From assembly GCA_903953805.1 (NCBI GenBank), contig CAJBLC010000128.1, positions 1 through 5,487 on the forward strand: a stretch of DNA of 5,487 bases. The letters run 5' to 3'. This DNA comes from an uncultured Actinomycetes bacterium. Its GTDB lineage: Bacteria > Actinomycetota > Actinomycetes > Nanopelagicales > Nanopelagicaceae. Below the pieces are notes generated by a model. The model was not told where the DNA came from and ran no database searches. It was given only the letters and a program-made list of their open reading frames with translations. Both the position numbers and the translations under genes were made by a program. This document shows, one piece after another, positions 1-5,200 of the stretch; position 1 is the stretch's first letter, and every line of letters begins with the position of its first letter.

Positions 1-327
1 TAAGGCGTTTTCGCTATCGATCTGACTTTGTTGCAATAGCTCGCGCAGAGTGTGACCCTTTACAAGCTCCATAACAATGTACGAGTCAGTGCCATCTTCT
101 CCCGAGTCATAGACGGCGACGATTCCCGGATGATTGAGCCCAGCCGCTGCAAGAGCTTCTTTACGGAAGCGAGCAACAAATGCTGGATCGCGCGCTAGAT
201 CACTGCGCAGAATTTTGATTGCAACATCGCGATTTAAACGATCATCATGTGCAGCATAGACATCGGCCATGCCACCAGTGCCGATCATCGCACCGACTGT
301 GTAACGGTTCCCAAGGACCTTACTCAT
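1..327 (-). CDS. PknB-type serine/threonine protein kinase, N-terminal part
   Basis: Eukaryotic-type (Hanks) Ser/Thr kinase that phosphorylates protein targets with ATP. Only the first 109 residues, most of the N-lobe, are inside the window; the rest lies beyond the left edge. Visible: the glycine-rich loop GTGGMADV (about 16-23), the VAIKIL strand with the ATP-binding lysine K38, the helix-C glutamate E57 in FRKEALAAAGLNHPGIV, and the hinge YIVMEL (83-88). This pattern is typical of actinobacterial PknA/PknB. The ATG (327-325) is followed at once by the first conserved strand (LGNRYTVGAMIG), which supports this start. The start lies inside the last codons of the phosphatase gene (8-bp overlap, ATGAGTAA), so translation is probably coupled to it. 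No strong ribosome site is visible. The catalytic HRD and DFG motifs, the membrane helix and any PASTA domains cannot be seen, so I do not choose between PknA, PknB or another paralogue. Confidence 0.93.
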   Translation of the reverse strand, partial: MSKVLGNRYTVGAMIGTGGMADVYAAHDDRLNRDVAIKILRSDLARDPAFVARFRKEALAAAGLNHPGIVAVYDSGEDGTDSYIVMELVKGHTLRELLQQSQIDSENAL

Positions 328-1093
328 TAGCGGCACCAAGTAGTTCGCTATGTGTGGAAGGTGTATCGACGATCTCGGCCCAGAGAATGGTGATGTTATC
401 TGGTGCGCCCTTTGCTTTTGTGGCAGCGATGAGTTTCTCGAGAATCTCGGAGTCATCGCTCTTCTTGAGAATTTGCTCTATCTCATGATCAGAGAGCACT
501 GATGAGAGGCCATCACTACACAGTAAGAATTTCTCGCCGCTCTTTGCTTCAAGTGAGACGAGTACCGGATCAATTCCAGAATCGCCCATGAGTGCTTGTG
601 TTAGTAATGACCGTTGTGGATGGGAATGCACCTCTTCTGGCGTGAGGCGACCTTGATCAATGAGCTCTTGCATCACAGTGTGGTCAACGCTGATCTGCGA
701 GAGGCGTTTTCCATTCCAGCGATATGCGCGGGAATCTCCAACATGGAGAAGTTCAATGGTTCGATCAGTGAGATGTAGCGCGGTGAGGGTCGTACCCATT
801 CCACTCAGTGATGCATCTTCAGCAGTGCGATCGAGAATCTCTTGATCGATCGAATAACAAATATTTAAAAGGAGATCTTCACGGGATTCTTCATCGATAT
901 TTCCATCGTCGAGAATTTTGCCCAATTGTGCGAGTGAGGTAATTGCGATCTTCGATGCAACTTCTCCAGCTGCATGACCGCCCATTCCATCGGCGACAGC
1001 GATCAATTGGGGCGAGATTAATCCGGCATCTTCATTACCTTCACGAACCAAGCCGCGATCGGTTGCAGCAAGTACGCGGAATGAACGAACCAT
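320..1093 (-). CDS. pstP: PP2C-family serine/threonine protein phosphatase (PstP-like)
   Basis: Metal-dependent (Mn/Mg) phosphatase that removes phosphate from Ser/Thr residues and most likely opposes the kinase encoded just after it. The 257-residue product is one complete PP2C domain: DRGLVREGNED (12-22), ADGMGGHAAGE (34-44) with metal ligand D35, SGMGTTLTAL (97-106), HVGDSRAY (117-124), DHTVMQELIDQG (137-148), LLCSDGLSS (190-198) with D194, and GAPDNIT (229-235) with D232. An upstream in-frame ATG at 1123 would add ten residues. I prefer the ATG at 1093 because AAAGGGG sits 5 nt before it and family members start just before the DRG strand. The protein ends about 20 residues after the domain, with no membrane helix or extracellular tail, unlike mycobacterial PstP, which is roughly twice as long. 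It is therefore probably cytosolic. The gene symbol is by similarity to actinobacterial PstP. Confidence 0.93.
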   Translation of the reverse strand: MVRSFRVLAATDRGLVREGNEDAGLISPQLIAVADGMGGHAAGEVASKIAITSLAQLGKILDDGNIDEESREDLLLNICYSIDQEILDRTAEDASLSGMGTTLTALHLTDRTIELLHVGDSRAYRWNGKRLSQISVDHTVMQELIDQGRLTPEEVHSHPQRSLLTQALMGDSGIDPVLVSLEAKSGEKFLLCSDGLSSVLSDHEIEQILKKSDDSEILEKLIAATKAKGAPDNITILWAEIVDTPSTHSELLGAANE

Positions 1094-1098
1094 CACTG

Positions 1099-1105
1099 CC
1101 CCTTT
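1099..1105 (-). promoter_or_regulatory. Ribosome binding site of the PP2C phosphatase gene
   Basis: On the minus strand AAAGGGG lies 5 nt before the ATG at 1093-1091. It decides the start: the longer in-frame ATG at 1123 has no comparable purine run, and the GTG immediately before the chosen ATG would be too close to this site. Confidence 0.6.
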
Positions 1106-1168
1106 CGTGGATCTGCCGTACAAGATGCGTGGCGATAAAACGGATTACGAGCACAGAGCCTAACAAGT

Positions 1169-1180
1169 TACCCTTAGGCC
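1169..1180 (+). promoter_or_regulatory. Candidate -10 element giving a leaderless pheA transcript
   Basis: TACCCT (1169-1174) fits the TANNNT pattern of actinobacterial -10 boxes and ends 6 nt before the GTG start of pheA at 1181. No Shine-Dalgarno-like purine run occurs in the 20 nt before that GTG. Together these suggest that transcription starts on or next to the start codon. The -35 side is weak: TTACGA at 1145-1150 with an 18-nt spacer is the best I see. The 87-nt spacer 1094-1180 must also hold the promoter of the leftward phosphatase-kinase pair, for which I could not pick a convincing site. Confidence 0.4.
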
Positions 1181-2020
1181 GTGACCCGTTCAGCAACCCG
1201 ATATGCCTATCTTGGACCTGAAGGCACATTTACGGAAGCGGCTCTTCGACAGATTACCCACGCAGGTGATGAGCTCATTCCTTATGCAAATGTGACTGCA
1301 GCGCTCGAGGCTGTCCGCAATGGCGAAGTCCAGAAGGCGCTCGTTCCAATCGAGAACTCAGTTGAGGGTGTTGTCGCTCGCACGCTCGATGAACTCGCAA
1401 TGGGTACTCCTCTTGTTATTACCGCCGAGACCACACTTCCTGTCTCGTTTGCCTTGATGGTGATGCCCGATCGTGTTGGTCAGAAGATCACGCGCATCGC
1501 AACACATCCACATGCCGAATCACAATGTCGCACATATATCGCTCGTGAAGTTCCAGGCGCTGAAATTATTGATACGCCTTCAACTGCAGCTGCAGCGAAA
1601 GGTCTTGCAGATGGAAATTACGATGCCGCGATCGCGGCGAAATGGGCGGCCGAGAAATATGGACGAACCGTTGTCGCTGAAGATATTGGTGAGAACCAAG
1701 GTGCCGTCACTCGTTTTGTTGTTGCAGAACTTCCAGGCGAATTAGGTGCACCTACTGGAAACGATCGTACTTCACTCGTTGCCTATATCGATATCGACCA
1801 TGCTGGCGCACTTCTTGAGATCTTGACGGAATTCGCTAAGAACAATGTGAACCTGACATTCATTCAGAGCCGCCCAACAGGTCGCGAGCTCGGCCATTAT
1901 CACTTCATCATGGATGTCGAAGGCCATATCAACGATGCACCAGTAGCAGCAGCAGTTACCGGGCTGCGCAAGATCTGTGAAGATATCCGCTTCCTCGGGT
2001 CTTATCCGAGAGTTAGGTAG
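1181..2020 (+). CDS. pheA: Prephenate dehydratase with C-terminal ACT domain
   Basis: Monofunctional prephenate dehydratase (279 aa): it converts prephenate to phenylpyruvate with loss of water and CO2, the penultimate step of phenylalanine synthesis, in the cytosol. The catalytic region spans about 8-185, with YLGPEGTFTEAAL (10-22), ALVPIENSVEGVV (53-65), a DTPSTAAAAKGLADG stretch (131-145) and NQGAVTRF (172-179). T177-R178-F179 is the family's essential TRF motif. An ACT domain follows (about 197-275), with GALLEIL (209-215) and QSRPTG (229-234), the latter a variant of the usual ESRP motif that helps bind phenylalanine, so feedback inhibition is likely. There is no fused chorismate mutase, as in other actinobacteria. 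The GTG start at 1181 is the only in-frame start that keeps the N-terminal LGPEGTF block. It has no ribosome site but has a well-placed -10 box, hinting at leaderless translation. It heads a tight operon with serS and a HAD phosphatase. Confidence 0.96.
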   Translation: MTRSATRYAYLGPEGTFTEAALRQITHAGDELIPYANVTAALEAVRNGEVQKALVPIENSVEGVVARTLDELAMGTPLVITAETTLPVSFALMVMPDRVGQKITRIATHPHAESQCRTYIAREVPGAEIIDTPSTAAAAKGLADGNYDAAIAAKWAAEKYGRTVVAEDIGENQGAVTRFVVAELPGELGAPTGNDRTSLVAYIDIDHAGALLEILTEFAKNNVNLTFIQSRPTGRELGHYHFIMDVEGHINDAPVAAAVTGLRKICEDIRFLGSYPRVR

Positions 2021-2029
2021 AGTTCACCC

Positions 2030-3295
2030 GTGATCGATCTCAAAGTAATTCGCGAAAATCCAGAAGCTGCGCGCACCTCTCAGAAGGTACGTGGCGAGGA
2101 TCCTGCACTTATCGATCAACTCATCGCAGCCGATGATGCACGTCGAACCGCCCTCTCTGCCTTCGAAACCCTACGCGCAGAACAGAACACTCTCTCGAAG
2201 AGCGTTGGCGCTGCAAAAGGTGATGAAAAGACGGCGCTATTAGAGAAGGCCAAGGGGCTATCTGCACAAGTGAAGGCGGCAGAGGCAACTGCTTCAGAGC
2301 TTGCCGAGAAGTCACAAGCAATCTTGCTTCAGATTCATAACCTCATCGATCCAGAGGCACCTGTTGGTGGCGAAGAAGATTTCAAAATTATTGAACATGT
2401 CGGAACCCCACGCGATTTCGCTGCAGATGGTTTTGAGGCGCGCGATCACGTCGAGATTGGCAAGATCCTTAAAGCGATCGACACGGAACGCGGTGCAAAG
2501 GTCTCTGGCTCACGTTTCTATTACCTCACAGGTATGGGTGCGATGCTCGAGTTTGCACTCGTTAACTATGCAATCTCTTCAGCAACGAAAGCTGGCTTTA
2601 CTCCAGTGATCCCACCAGTTTTGGTGAAGCCACCAGCCATGGAAGGCACCGGATTCTTAGGGCAAGCTGCCGAAAATGTCTTCCATCTTGAAGAAGATGA
2701 TTTCTATTTGGTTGGAACATCTGAAGTTCCACTCGCCGCGTATCACATGGACGAGATCGTCGATAATCTCCCGCTTCGTTACGCCGGTTACTCATCATGC
2801 TTCCGCCGTGAAGCAGGAACATACGGCAAAGATACCCGCGGAATTATTCGTGTTCATCAATTCGATAAGGTCGAGATGTTCACCTTCTGCAAACCAGAAG
2901 ATGCTAAAGCTGAACATCTGCGCTTGCTCCAATGGGAGAAGGACTTTATGAATGCGATGGAGATTCCTTATCGCGTCATCGATGTTGCATCCGGAGATCT
3001 CGGTGCATCAGCTATTCGCAAGTTTGATATTGAAGCGTGGATTCCAACTCAAAATGCTTATCGTGAAGTCACGTCAACCTCTAACTGCACTGAGTTCCAA
3101 GCTCGCCGCCTCAATATTCGTTATCGCGAAGAGTCCGGTACTAAATCAGTAGCAACACTTAACGGCACCTTGGTGGCAATCCCACGCATGATTGTTGCGA
3201 TTTTAGAGAACCATCAGAATGCCGATGGCTCCGTCAATATTCCAGCAGCGCTTCGTCCATTCTTGGGCGTTGAGAAATTGTTGCCATTAGCGTGA
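2030..3295 (+). CDS. serS: Seryl-tRNA synthetase
   Basis: Class II aminoacyl-tRNA synthetase that activates serine with ATP and charges tRNA-Ser (also the first step towards selenocysteine where that is made). Its 421 residues are the usual bacterial length. The N-terminal MIDLKVIRENPEAAR is followed by a charged antiparallel coiled coil (about 27-105) that grips the long variable arm of tRNA-Ser. The catalytic core shows TSEVPLAAYH (230-239), motif 2 from CFRREAGTYG (257-266) to RVHQFDKVE (274-282), SGDLG (321-325), KFDIEAW (331-337), the serine-site region EVTSTSNCTEFQARR (346-360), and motif 3 GTLVAIPRMIVAILENHQ (379-396) with arginine R386. The GTG start is 9 nt after the pheA stop; AGGTAGAG (2015-2022), overlapping that stop, is a usable ribosome site. 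The stop overlaps the next gene by 4 bp. Confidence 0.98.
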   Translation: MIDLKVIRENPEAARTSQKVRGEDPALIDQLIAADDARRTALSAFETLRAEQNTLSKSVGAAKGDEKTALLEKAKGLSAQVKAAEATASELAEKSQAILLQIHNLIDPEAPVGGEEDFKIIEHVGTPRDFAADGFEARDHVEIGKILKAIDTERGAKVSGSRFYYLTGMGAMLEFALVNYAISSATKAGFTPVIPPVLVKPPAMEGTGFLGQAAENVFHLEEDDFYLVGTSEVPLAAYHMDEIVDNLPLRYAGYSSCFRREAGTYGKDTRGIIRVHQFDKVEMFTFCKPEDAKAEHLRLLQWEKDFMNAMEIPYRVIDVASGDLGASAIRKFDIEAWIPTQNAYREVTSTSNCTEFQARRLNIRYREESGTKSVATLNGTLVAIPRMIVAILENHQNADGSVNIPAALRPFLGVEKLLPLA

Positions 3296-4128
3296 GTATT
3301 GCGGGCAAGCGTCCGAAACTAATAGCAACAGATCTCGATGGCACGATCGTTGTTCATGGCGAGGGCTATGACAACTCCCAGATACGCCAACGTACTGTCG
3401 ATGCCTTTAAGAAGGCGCATGATTTAGGTATACATATCTATTTTGTAACGGGAAGACCTCCGCGTTGGATGTCTGAGATCCGCGATGCTTTTGGATTTGG
3501 AAATTCCATCTGTGCTAATGGCGCAATGCTTTATGACTTTGTCAATGATGAAGTTCTCGAAGAGTGGGGAATCCCGATCGAGAACCAGAAAGAGATCGCT
3601 CGCGTCTTGCGCGAACATATTCCGAATATTTCATTTGCGATCGAATACGGTGATGAGTTCCATCATGAGCTTGCCTATGTTCCGCGTTGGGATATCGGCG
3701 TGGATATGCAACCGATTGCGAAGATCGAAGAGCGCATGGTTCGCCCAGCCTTCAAGATGCTCGCACGTTGTAGTGATTACGACATGACATCCGATGAGAT
3801 GCTTGAGATTGCTCAACGTGAAGTCGGGCATTTAGCAACGATTACTCACTCGAACCCAACTGAATCGCTCTTAGAAATTTCGGCGATTGGTGTGAGCAAG
3901 GGCGAGACACTTGCCAAGATTGCAGAACGCCATGGTCTTACCGCTGATGATTGCGTGAGCTTTGGCGATAACCCCAATGATTTCTCGATGCTCGCCTGGG
4001 CGGGACGTTCATGGGCGATGGGTGATGGCCACCGCGATGGCATCAAATATGCCAAGTTCGTTGCAGAGCCTCATCACACCGATAGCGTCGCTCGTATTAT
4101 TGAAGAGTTGATCGAACTCCCTGCTTAA
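3292..4128 (+). CDS. Cof-type HAD-superfamily phosphatase (class IIB)
   Basis: Haloacid-dehalogenase-fold hydrolase of the Cof/YbiV kind; such enzymes remove phosphate from sugar phosphates, nucleotides or cofactor precursors. All core motifs are intact in 278 residues: motif I DLDGT (14-18; nucleophile D14, acid/base D16), motif II FVTGRP (51-56) with T53, the ANGA turn (75-78) typical of the subfamily, the type IIB cap (about 85-190), motif III lysine K203 in GVSKGETL, and motif IV FGDNPNDFSML (224-234) with D226 and D230. Translation starts at a GTG whose last two bases overlap the serS stop (GTGA), so the two genes are surely co-translated. A HAD gene after serS recurs in actinobacteria as I recall. 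The substrate cannot be read from the sequence, and a role tied to serine or tRNA charging would be speculation. Confidence 0.93.
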   Translation: MSIAGKRPKLIATDLDGTIVVHGEGYDNSQIRQRTVDAFKKAHDLGIHIYFVTGRPPRWMSEIRDAFGFGNSICANGAMLYDFVNDEVLEEWGIPIENQKEIARVLREHIPNISFAIEYGDEFHHELAYVPRWDIGVDMQPIAKIEERMVRPAFKMLARCSDYDMTSDEMLEIAQREVGHLATITHSNPTESLLEISAIGVSKGETLAKIAERHGLTADDCVSFGDNPNDFSMLAWAGRSWAMGDGHRDGIKYAKFVAEPHHTDSVARIIEELIELPA

Positions 4129-4151
4129 GGTGCTCATCAGAGCCTTCGATT

Positions 4152-4180
4152 TTGAGGGATGCCTGCCTCAACGGTAAGTT
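4152..4180 (+). promoter_or_regulatory. Candidate promoter of the tRNA-Ser gene
   Basis: TTGAGG (4152-4157) and TAAGTT (4175-4180) are separated by exactly 17 nt and resemble a housekeeping -35/-10 pair. The -10 box ends 7 nt before the mature tRNA 5' end (4188), so transcription would start within a base or so of the tRNA itself. The same TTGAGG forms a perfect 6-bp inverted repeat with CCTCAA (4166-4171; 8-nt loop), which could be read as a weak terminator for the pheA-serS-HAD operon. It lacks a following T run, so I prefer the promoter reading; both roles are possible. Confidence 0.5.
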
Positions 4181-4187
4181 TGCCCAC

Positions 4188-4273
4188 GGAGGACTCGCAT
4201 AGCGGCCGAGTGCACCGGTCTTGAAAACCGGCAAGGGAAACCTTCGTGGGTTCAAATCCCACGTCCTCCGCCA
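4188..4273 (+). tRNA. tRNA-Ser (anticodon UGA)
   Basis: A complete cloverleaf with the class II shape of a serine tRNA. The acceptor stem GGAGGAC (4188-4194) pairs perfectly with GTCCTCC (4263-4269), followed by discriminator G4270 and an encoded CCA (4271-4273). The anticodon stem is CCGGT/ACCGG (4215-4219 and 4227-4231) around the loop CTTGAAA, giving anticodon TGA at 4222-4224, which reads UCA and related serine codons. The long variable arm folds as AAGG-GAAA-CCTT, and the T arm is GTGGG/CCCAC around TTCAAAT. The D arm (about 4197-4214) is short, closed by GCA/TGC. The discriminator G and long variable arm are the features SerRS recognises. The gene lies 59 nt after the HAD gene and shares the strand of the serS operon. 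Confidence 0.97.
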
Positions 4274-4294
4274 GAGCAGTACAAGTACGTAAAT

Positions 4295-4337
4295 GGGATA
4301 GCGCAGGTGGCTGACTTCACAGCCCCTGCGCTTACCC
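4295..4337 (+). terminator. Strong stem-loop after tRNA-Ser, probable terminator
   Basis: AGCGCAGG (4300-4307) pairs with CCTGCGCT (4325-4332). Inside it, after one bulged T (4308), GGCTG (4309-4313) pairs with CAGCC (4320-4324) around the loop ACTTCA. Beyond a 2x2 mismatch GGG (4295-4297) pairs with CCC (4335-4337). In all, 16 pairs form a GC-rich hairpin starting 21 nt after the tRNA CCA end. The following TTATCTAG is only weakly T-rich, so it is not a textbook intrinsic terminator, but position and stability fit ending the tRNA transcript. It could instead fold in an sdhC leader. Confidence 0.6.
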
Positions 4338-4338
4338 T
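4311..4338 (+). promoter_or_regulatory. Tentative sdhC promoter overlapping the stem-loop
   Basis: CTGACT (4311-4316) and TACCCT (4333-4338), 16 nt apart, are the best -35/-10 pair ahead of sdhC and would start transcription near 4345. The -10 box lies in the same 9-mer, TTACCCTTA, that is found just before pheA. Between 4338 and the ATG at 4378 are two small perfect hairpins: GCGAA/TTCGC (4345-4357) and AGAAG/CTTCT (4359-4374). I see no better promoter in 4274-4377. Support is weak. Confidence 0.25.
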
Positions 4339-4377
4339 TATCTAGCGAACGATTCGCAAGAAGAGCAGACTTCTCCT

Positions 4378-5181
4378 ATGGCTACAGGCGTATTTTCCGA
4401 AGGTAGAGCGAAGATATCCGAGCGCACACTGCGCACCGATAAATGGTGGATCCAACCGCTCATCACAGTCCTCGTACTTCTCTCGTTCATTGTCTATGCG
4501 ACCTTCCGCGCATTTGAAAATGGCAATTACTTTGCAGAGCCGCTGATCTCGCCGTTCTACTCACCATGTCTCTCGACTGCATGTGTAGCGGGCGCATCAC
4601 TTCTCGGTACGCCATTTGGAATCATCCATATCTTTGGAATGGTTCTCTCACCAGCGCTATTAATTTTGATCTTCCCACTTGGTTTCCGTCTTACTTGTTA
4701 CTACTACCGTAAGGCGTACTACCGCTCATTCTGGATGTCACCACCAGCGTGTGCAGTTGCAGAACCACATGCGAAGTACACCGGCGAGACTCGCGCACCT
4801 CTCATTATGCAGAATGCACATCGCTGGTTCTTCTACGCAGGATTGGTCTTCAACGTCTTGCTCACTACTGATGCGATTCTGGCATTCCGTAATTCAGAGA
4901 AGCAGTGGGGCCACATGTCAGTGGGCACGCTAGTTCTTCTCGCGAACTCAACCTTCTTGTGGTTGTACTCGCTCTCATGCCATACCTGCCGTCACACAGT
5001 AGGTGGACGTCTTCGTAACTTCTCGAAGCATCCACTTCGCTACAAGGCATGGACAGTTGTTTCAAAGCTCAACCATTATCACCAGAACTTCGCTTGGGTG
5101 TCGCTGATTGGCGTTGCGCTCGCTGATGTTTATGTCCGTGAAGTCGCGACCCACGCGATCACTAACTGGTACTTCTTCTAA
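4378..5181 (+). CDS. sdhC: Succinate dehydrogenase membrane anchor subunit (Rv0249c-like, five-helix)
   Basis: Single-chain membrane anchor of succinate dehydrogenase, passing electrons from the SdhAB head to membrane quinone. The 267-residue protein shows about five hydrophobic segments: roughly 26-45, 83-105, 146-170, 180-200 and 235-255, as in the actinobacterial Sdh1 anchor. The pattern LRTDKWWIQPL near the N terminus, SPFYSPC (58-64), HRWFFYAGLVFNVLL (148-162), SCHTCRHTVGGRL (200-212) and KLNHYHQNFAWVSLIGVALAD (230-250) matches my memory of mycobacterial Rv0249c. Histidines able to bind haem or a cluster include H84, H148, H202, H206, H233 and H235. The ATG at 4378 is the first in-frame start and keeps the conserved N terminus, but no clear Shine-Dalgarno precedes it: AAGAAGAG at 4358-4365 is far and lies partly in a small hairpin. 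sdhA follows after 19 nt, confirming the assignment. The iron-sulfur subunit gene sdhB is expected beyond the right edge. Confidence 0.92.
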   Translation: MATGVFSEGRAKISERTLRTDKWWIQPLITVLVLLSFIVYATFRAFENGNYFAEPLISPFYSPCLSTACVAGASLLGTPFGIIHIFGMVLSPALLILIFPLGFRLTCYYYRKAYYRSFWMSPPACAVAEPHAKYTGETRAPLIMQNAHRWFFYAGLVFNVLLTTDAILAFRNSEKQWGHMSVGTLVLLANSTFLWLYSLSCHTCRHTVGGRLRNFSKHPLRYKAWTVVSKLNHYHQNFAWVSLIGVALADVYVREVATHAITNWYFF

Positions 5182-5200
5182 GTCGGGGGCTTCATAGATC

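Noticed and set aside
219..845. Plus-strand open frames opposite the kinase and phosphatase genes
   Set aside because: They are antisense to well-supported genes and have biased, motif-free compositions typical of shadow frames.
1094..1123. Ten-residue N-terminal extension of the PP2C phosphatase from an ATG at 1123
   Set aside because: No ribosome site precedes it, while AAAGGGG stands 5 nt before the ATG at 1093, and family members begin just before the DRGLVR strand.
1094..1180. T-box, riboswitch or leader-peptide attenuator ahead of pheA
   Set aside because: The spacer is only 87 nt, shows no stable hairpin with T run and no Phe-rich short frame, and the likely transcript start at pheA leaves no leader.
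943..1229. Overlapping open frames on both strands around the divergent spacer
   Set aside because: They run across pstP, the spacer and the start of pheA in other frames, with no recognisable motif and no ribosome site.
2121..2822. Minus-strand open frames inside serS, and plus-strand alternates in the same region
   Set aside because: The serS frame is continuous with all class II motifs; the others have no family features or start signals.
4152..4171. Perfect inverted repeat TTGAGG...CCTCAA as terminator of the pheA-serS-HAD operon
   Set aside because: Only 6 bp, an 8-nt loop and no T run follow; the left arm is better explained as the -35 box of the tRNA promoter. Not excluded, but not listed as a terminator.
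4188..4273. Integration site or mobile element at the tRNA-Ser gene
   Set aside because: No repeat of the tRNA 3' end, integrase or change in base use is visible downstream; the sdh genes follow directly.
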